DNA of 64,000 nt from Leucaena leucocephala (Eukaryota; Streptophyta; Magnoliopsida; Fabales; Fabaceae): the NCBI GenBank assembly GCA_037074615.1, contig CM073552.1:22296019-22360018 (forward strand), written 5' to 3'. Below, piece after piece: positions 59,616-64,000 of the stretch. Numbering within the stretch: position 1 is the stretch's first letter; every line of letters starts with the position of its first letter. The notes below the pieces were generated by a model. The model worked only from the letters and a program-made list of their open reading frames with translations. It was not told where the DNA came from and made no database searches. Both the position numbers and the translations under genes were made by a program.

Positions 59616-61316
59616 CTAGAACATATTTAAAATCACATCTATCCAACTCCAATCCAAACAACGACGATGATAATAGACAGAATGCACCGAATAAGAAACT
59701 CGACTACGTCGATCTTTAATCCCCAACATGAGAGCCACCATGAATGCGAGAAGCACAACCAGTAAAATAGAAAAATAAGGGCTCTTGAGCTGGAAGCTGA
59801 ACGAGTTCATTTGAGGAGATTTAGAAAGGCAACGAAGATGAAGATTGAAGTCACAGAGTTGGCATCTATAGCCCCAGGACGCGGCGGTGCATAGGGTTTT
59901 GCAGAGCGGGCAAGTCCCAAAGGAGAGCGGTTGCAGCCTTAAGAGATGGTCTGGGTGCGAACGGTGGCGCATCAGCTCCGGCAATTGGCTGCACAACGGG
60001 TGCACATCAAAGTTGCTCTTCTCACACCTATATCCACAACATGACATTCAAAATCTTATGAACAAACTAAATCATACATACATGTAACAATATTTTTTGA
60101 AAACATCACATGGGTGTTTAAAAATACATCCTAAATATAAGAGTTAGATAATTAAATTATAGAAACTAAAAAAATCAATTTTGTTAGTTATTTATAAAAA
60201 CTGTATGTTATATTTTTCTAAAGCACTCCTTCTAATAATTTGCATAAAAATTTAGGAGATAAAATTGATCAAAATCTTATATTTATAATCAAATCAAATT
60301 AATCTCTCTACTAGCTCTTTTTGTATTTTGCTAAGTACAAATATTATTCTATTGGAGATAATCGTATTAAATGTACAATCATACATTAAATATTGTCACT
60401 TCTCATATAAAGATTTAAATTTTTGTTTATCATGATATTACTCCTTTCTACTTCAGCCAAGTTTAAATCTGGACAAAAACTCACTCAACTTGAAGCCCAT
60501 ATATACTCTAAAGTCTAAGGATTAAGTTCAACAAAATTTGTGTACCCACAATCCTCTCATGGGATGAGAGTTTTTCTAAATGAATTTAAAAAATTGGGCA
60601 ATTTAAAGTTAATCAAGTAAACTCAAAAATGATAAAAATATAAGTAATAGAAATTAAATCTAGTGAAAATATTAGTTTTTCATAACGTATTTAGTGAATA
60701 AATATTTAAAATTTTACTAAAAGATGTGCTTATATTTAGTATTGGTAGAGTCTCAAATAAGATTGTCTTCAAGAGGAGGATATCTATATTTATATTTCCT
60801 TCTTAAACTATTGAATTGAAAAAAAAAAATATAAAGTCTAACGTGTATGAGTCTCGTGTAGAAAGGTTTTGGAAATAATAAATTAACCATGTTTATGAGA
60901 AATAAATTTAATTATCACCCAAAACCGAATTCGATCGACCAAAGTACAATAATCATGAACCAATATCCATCATAGGACCCTACGAACTGGTGTTAGTAAG
61001 GGATGCACCTGTAAAGGAGAAGGCCATCGATATCGGTACCACAGACATCACAGATGGGGATGCCCAGGCGAACATGGTCGTTGCAGACCAACTTGAGGTC
61101 GTGAGAGGCGAAGGAGAAGGTGGGGGGACACGTGGCGCAGTGCTGGTGTAAGTCGAAGTCGCAGGCGTAGCATACGTACCTGCAGCCATTCCCAGGTTGG
61201 TTACAACCGTCGCACATGAAGTCTCTGCAGCCACGGCCTCCGGCGACGTACACCAGAGGGTGCTCAGGGTGCGTCATGTGCTCTATTTTCATCTCTCTTA
61301 TTCCCTCCGTCTCCAT
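59616..61316 (-). CDS. DC1-domain (Cys/His-rich) protein with C-terminal membrane segment
   Basis: Two exons on the minus strand, 61316-61009 and 60027-59616, joined in frame across an AG|G junction, giving 239 residues. Three DC1-type modules can be seen: HPEHPLVYV...CDGCNQPGNGCRYVCYACDF with HQHC; HDLKLVCNDH...CDVCGTDIDG running across the intron into YRCEKSNFDVHPLCSQL; and HPDHLLRLQPLSFGTCPLCK with YRCQLCDFNLHLRC. These cysteine/histidine patterns bind zinc. A hydrophobic stretch (SILLVVLLAFMVALMLGI) near residues 190-207 suggests a membrane anchor close to the C-terminus. DC1 proteins are a large plant family with roles in defence and hormone responses; no specific role can be read here. 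The minus-strand frame overlapping the first exon at 61234-60980 is a shadow. Confidence 0.9.
60050..60990 (-). other. intron of the DC1 gene
   Basis: AT-rich intron between the two coding exons, donor CAG|GTGCAT at 61008 and acceptor ATATAG at 60028. Repeat-like phrases near 60640-60770 resemble sequence at 54870-54960. No nested gene seen. Confidence 0.6.
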
Positions 61317-62525
61317 TACCTTGATTGGCTATCACAACAACACGATGAAGCTCCTCAAGTTCCAAGACTGTTATAACCTTGCACACTACTCCTTCATCTT
61401 CAGTTTAATTTGCTCCTAATTAGTCTTGCTTTGGTCAATAAATCAACTTTCTTTTTTCTCCCTGTGTGTGGGACAGGCGTTAGGTTACAATTTTAAAAAG
61501 AAGCCATCATGCAATAATTCTGCAATTTGAGTCATTTCCTTGAATAACACGCCTTTTTTAAAATAAGAAAGAAGCTTCCCCACCACTAGGGGATAGCTTG
61601 GTAGGTGCCATTTTTAACTAATTTGTTAGAGTTAACTAATAAAAATTAAATCTAATAAAATAAACTAATCTTTTATACTATAATAAATTAATATTTAAAT
61701 TCTTATTAAAATAAATAATCAAATTTAGTATTAAATAGTATTTCGATTATGATTATCTCCTGCACGAGATACCTATATTTAAAACAAAATTTATTAGAAT
61801 CAATATAAATTAGTTGATGCAATAAGACTGTCTTAAACTTGAATCACTTTTCATTATAATCCTATAAGTATCATAATTTTCTTATAGGGTGTGGCCAATA
61901 TATATGGAACCAGAAGGAGTACGCTATATATATATATATATCTTTACTACATAATATGTGGATATATTGATATCAAAGGATATAGATACTTGGAATCCAC
62001 CCATGCCTCACCCAATTATTTCTCCGTTTCTATTGATTATTATTTAAAAGGAACACTCGTCATAGATGTATTTTTCCTTTTTTTAAAATGTTTTTCATTA
62101 CAATTTGGCATTTTAATTGTAATTTCTTTCATCATGATAGGTGATGGGAAGGCATCGTCGTCACAGTCAGTCATGGAAAGCAACCTCCATCCCGCCATTG
62201 TTTATTAATTTATTGACGCCGCCTGAAGAAAGGATTAATATTTTAAGTGGGGAAAAAAATCAAAAGTCGCATAATTAAGCCTTCTTTCTCTATACAAATT
62301 TTTGCAGTTGATATCAGGATTAGTGATCCCACTCAATTCATAATCATTAGCTTCTAAAGTCAAAATAATTGATTCCGAAATTGTCCTCATATGAAAAATT
62401 CTCAATTAAGTTTTTTTATAAAAATACATAAATTAACTTTTATCCACATCCCACCCAGTAAATTTTTTTTTGTTATAAAAAAAATTTAAATAAGTTTGAC
62501 ACCCTGTTAATCTATTGCTGTCTCG
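61317..62525. other. upstream of the DC1 gene; gene-free
   Basis: About 1.2 kb of AT-rich sequence with no coding evidence. Frames at 61891-62208 contain a translated (TA)n/(AT)n stretch and are rejected. Confidence 0.45.
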
Positions 62526-62716
62526 TTATTTTTTAGTTATCCATCCAATTTACTGGAGTTTTATCCCCACTATATCTAGATTCGACTCGCGTCGTGCACC
62601 TAGCTATGGTAGGTGAGTCTCCCATCGGAAATTTTCTGCATACGTCAAGGCTCGAACTCGAGACCTCACTTAAGCGATACCAAGCCGCTTACCACTCAGA
62701 CCAATCCTCGTTGGTT
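62526..62716 (-). mobile_element. tRNA-derived SINE, family 1, older copy
   Basis: Reverse orientation. From its 5' end: gattggtctgagtggtaagc (box A region), ggtctcgagttcgagccttg-like box B (62645-62670), then ccgatgggagactcacctac and a worn tail at 62535. It carries more changes than the neighbouring copy. It abuts the next copy, and CTCGTTATT occurs at both its ends. Confidence 0.8.
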
Positions 62717-62730
62717 GTTACCTCGTTATT

Positions 62731-62919
62731 TTTTTTTTGGTTGCCCACCCGGTTCACCGGAGCTTTGCCCCGACTACATCCGGATCCGACCCGCGTCGCG
62801 TACCTGGCTATGGTGGGTGAGTCTCCCAACGGGAATTTTCTGCGTACGCCAAGGCTTGAACACGAGACCTCGCTTAAACAATACCGAGCCGCTTACCACT
62901 CGGACCAACCCCCGTTGGT
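62731..62919 (-). mobile_element. tRNA-derived SINE, family 1
   Basis: Reverse orientation with the poly(A) tail seen as tttttttt at 62731. The body is close to the 63135 copy (ccaccatagccaggtacgcg, gggagactcacccaccatag, cgagtggtaagcggctcggt). Flanked by GTTACCTCGTTATT (62717-62730) and GTTACCTCATTATT (62920-62933), a 14-bp target duplication with one mismatch. Confidence 0.88.
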
Positions 62920-63134
62920 GTTACCTCATTATTGATTCAATCTCATCAAGACTCAAATCAGTCTGGGCTTTACTGTGGCCAGGTAAGTCCTTGTGTTGGA
63001 TTTTGTTACTAAAGAAAGCCCAATCTGGGGAAGTTATGGGCTTACAATGGGCTCACTAAATCCAAGCATCATCTCATAAAAATTTGAATAATTTTTACGT
63101 CTACAACCATACTAATTAGTATGACTATAGTATA

Positions 63135-63322
63135 ACCAACGAGGGTTGGTCCGAGTGGTAAGCGGCTCGGTATCGCTTAAGCGAGGTCTCGAGTTCGAGC
63201 CTTGGCTTACGCAGAAAATCCCCGTTGGGAGACTCACCCACCATAGCCAGGTGCGTGACGCGGGTCGGATCCGGATGTAGTCGGGGCAAAGCTCCGGTGA
63301 ACCGGGTGGGCAACAAAAAAAA
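63135..63322 (+). mobile_element. tRNA-derived SINE, family 1, youngest copy
   Basis: 188 bp. Box A region ggttggtccgagtggtaagc and box B ggtctcgagttcgagccttg form the tRNA-like head (class II type, Ser/Leu-like arrangement). The body has gggagactcacccaccatag and ggatgtagtcggggcaaagc, and it ends in gggtgggcaacaaaaaaaaa. The 17 bases AGTATGACTATAGTATA flank it perfectly (63118-63134 and 63323-63339). This is not a functional tRNA gene: the acceptor stem is not closed. Confidence 0.93.
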
Positions 63323-63589
63323 AGTATGACTATAGTATATTATTCAATAACATAATTTTTTTAAAAATAATATATATTTATATATATTAGAATGAGATTT
63401 GGTAGGGGTGTGCAAATACTAGATCAAACCGGATTAGTCATTATCCTAAAGGCTGGTTTGGCCCAGTGTTGATTTGGTTTATCTGGGTAGGTCTATTGGC
63501 TACTGCATATCCACAATCAAAGTATTACAGTCATTAAAGAGGGCTTCTATTAGCATGAGAAAAAGAAAAGTAAAGGACGGCTAATCAAG

Positions 63590-63800
63590 TCTTCAACAGC
63601 ATTGTCGATAAGAATTGACACATATGGTAAATAACGAGTTTGTTTCCTACAAAGACGCGAGTTCAATTCCCACTGTTGTTATGAGGATTACTTTGGTAGG
63701 CGATCTTATAATCTTCTGTAAATGCTCTTTAAGTCCTAGGGCTCTGCCTTAGCTTTAGTAAGGGATTGGTGTCGAACTCACTTAATTTTTTTTTTTACAA
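63590..63800 (+). mobile_element. SINE-like repeat, family 2
   Basis: Contains a box B-like gcgagttcaattcccactgt, then ggtaggcgatcttataatct, gtaaatgctctttaagtcct and a tail with cttaattttttttttt. Related by parts to 13130-13400 and 58480-58690. It is the clearest of the three copies. Confidence 0.5.
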
Positions 63801-64000
63801 AAAAAAAAGTCTTCTACGACATTACTTCATTAATCAATAAATTGGAATTTGCAGACAACAGTATTAGAAGCGTATTATAATGAGGCCCACGTAGAGAGTG
63901 AGTGATAACGAATCAAAGATGCTCATATTTTTTCAGCCGCTGTTGCAGATGTTGGAAAAGCACATTAGAGCTTATTTTTTGTTTATAAAAAAGTTTAGGT
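63801..64000. other. window end, nothing identified
   Basis: No gene or repeat recognised in the last 200 bases. Confidence 0.4.

Noticed and set aside
60980..61234. Minus-strand frame of 84 codons
   Set aside because: Alternate phase of DC1 exon 1; the cysteine/histidine pattern is in the other frame.
63135..63210. Possible tRNA-Ser/Leu gene
   Set aside because: Box A and box B are present but the acceptor stem does not pair and the unit has a SINE body, A tail and target duplication.

Overview
This is a 64 kb piece of a flowering-plant nuclear genome, most probably a eudicot. It is AT-rich, its genes have many short exons with GT-AG introns, and the spaces between genes are packed with small transposons, SINEs and LINE fragments. 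The gene set (LHW-like bHLH factor, WAK-like receptor kinase, P5CS, aldo-keto reductase, DC1-domain protein) is plant-specific. I could not place the species. Exon models were built by hand from splice signals, reading frame and recalled family sequence; no search was run.

Layout. 1-2.9 kb: repeat-like sequence and a hAT MITE with an 8-bp target-site duplication. 2.9-7.8 kb (minus): a ten-exon LONESOME HIGHWAY-like bHLH gene with a Stowaway-like MITE in an intron and a candidate peptide uORF in its leader. Exon 1 carries a single-base frameshift as read. 8-19 kb: gene-poor, with RNase H remnants of retroelements, a hairpin-type MITE enclosing a 21-bp minisatellite, a second hAT MITE and other repeats. 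19.1-19.5 kb (plus): a small intronless gene. 22.36-31.12 kb: an 8.76 kb CACTA (En/Spm) transposon with matching 3-bp target duplications. It holds an intact 1012-residue TNP2 transposase, a small proline-rich/coiled-coil ORF and a damaged multi-exon gene ending in a Ulp1-like domain. Arrays of an ACCGGT-centred motif occur at both ends and again in front of TNP2 and of the second gene.

31.6-34.3 kb (plus): a WAK-like receptor kinase in three exons with one single-base frameshift in a G run. 35.1-36.1 kb (minus): a LINE endonuclease fragment. 36.3-38.0 kb (plus): an aldo-keto reductase pseudogene. 38.7-45.6 kb (minus): an intact 20-exon P5CS (proline biosynthesis, 717 residues). Its intron 1 contains three tandem ~213-bp units, each with a copy of the exon-2 splice acceptor. 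A second potential first exon with its own TATA box lies 3.3 kb further upstream and would splice in frame to exon 2.

49-59 kb: AT-rich and gene-free, with several copies of a ~0.5 kb CT-rich MITE-like family and SINEs. 59.6-61.3 kb (minus): a two-exon DC1-domain protein with a C-terminal membrane segment. 61.3-64 kb: a cluster of tRNA-derived SINEs, one with a perfect 17-bp target duplication.

The genes are independent neighbours, not a pathway cluster. The least ordinary systems are the CACTA element with its repeated promoter modules, the P5CS alternative first exon with its triplicated splice acceptor, and the leader uORF of the bHLH gene.
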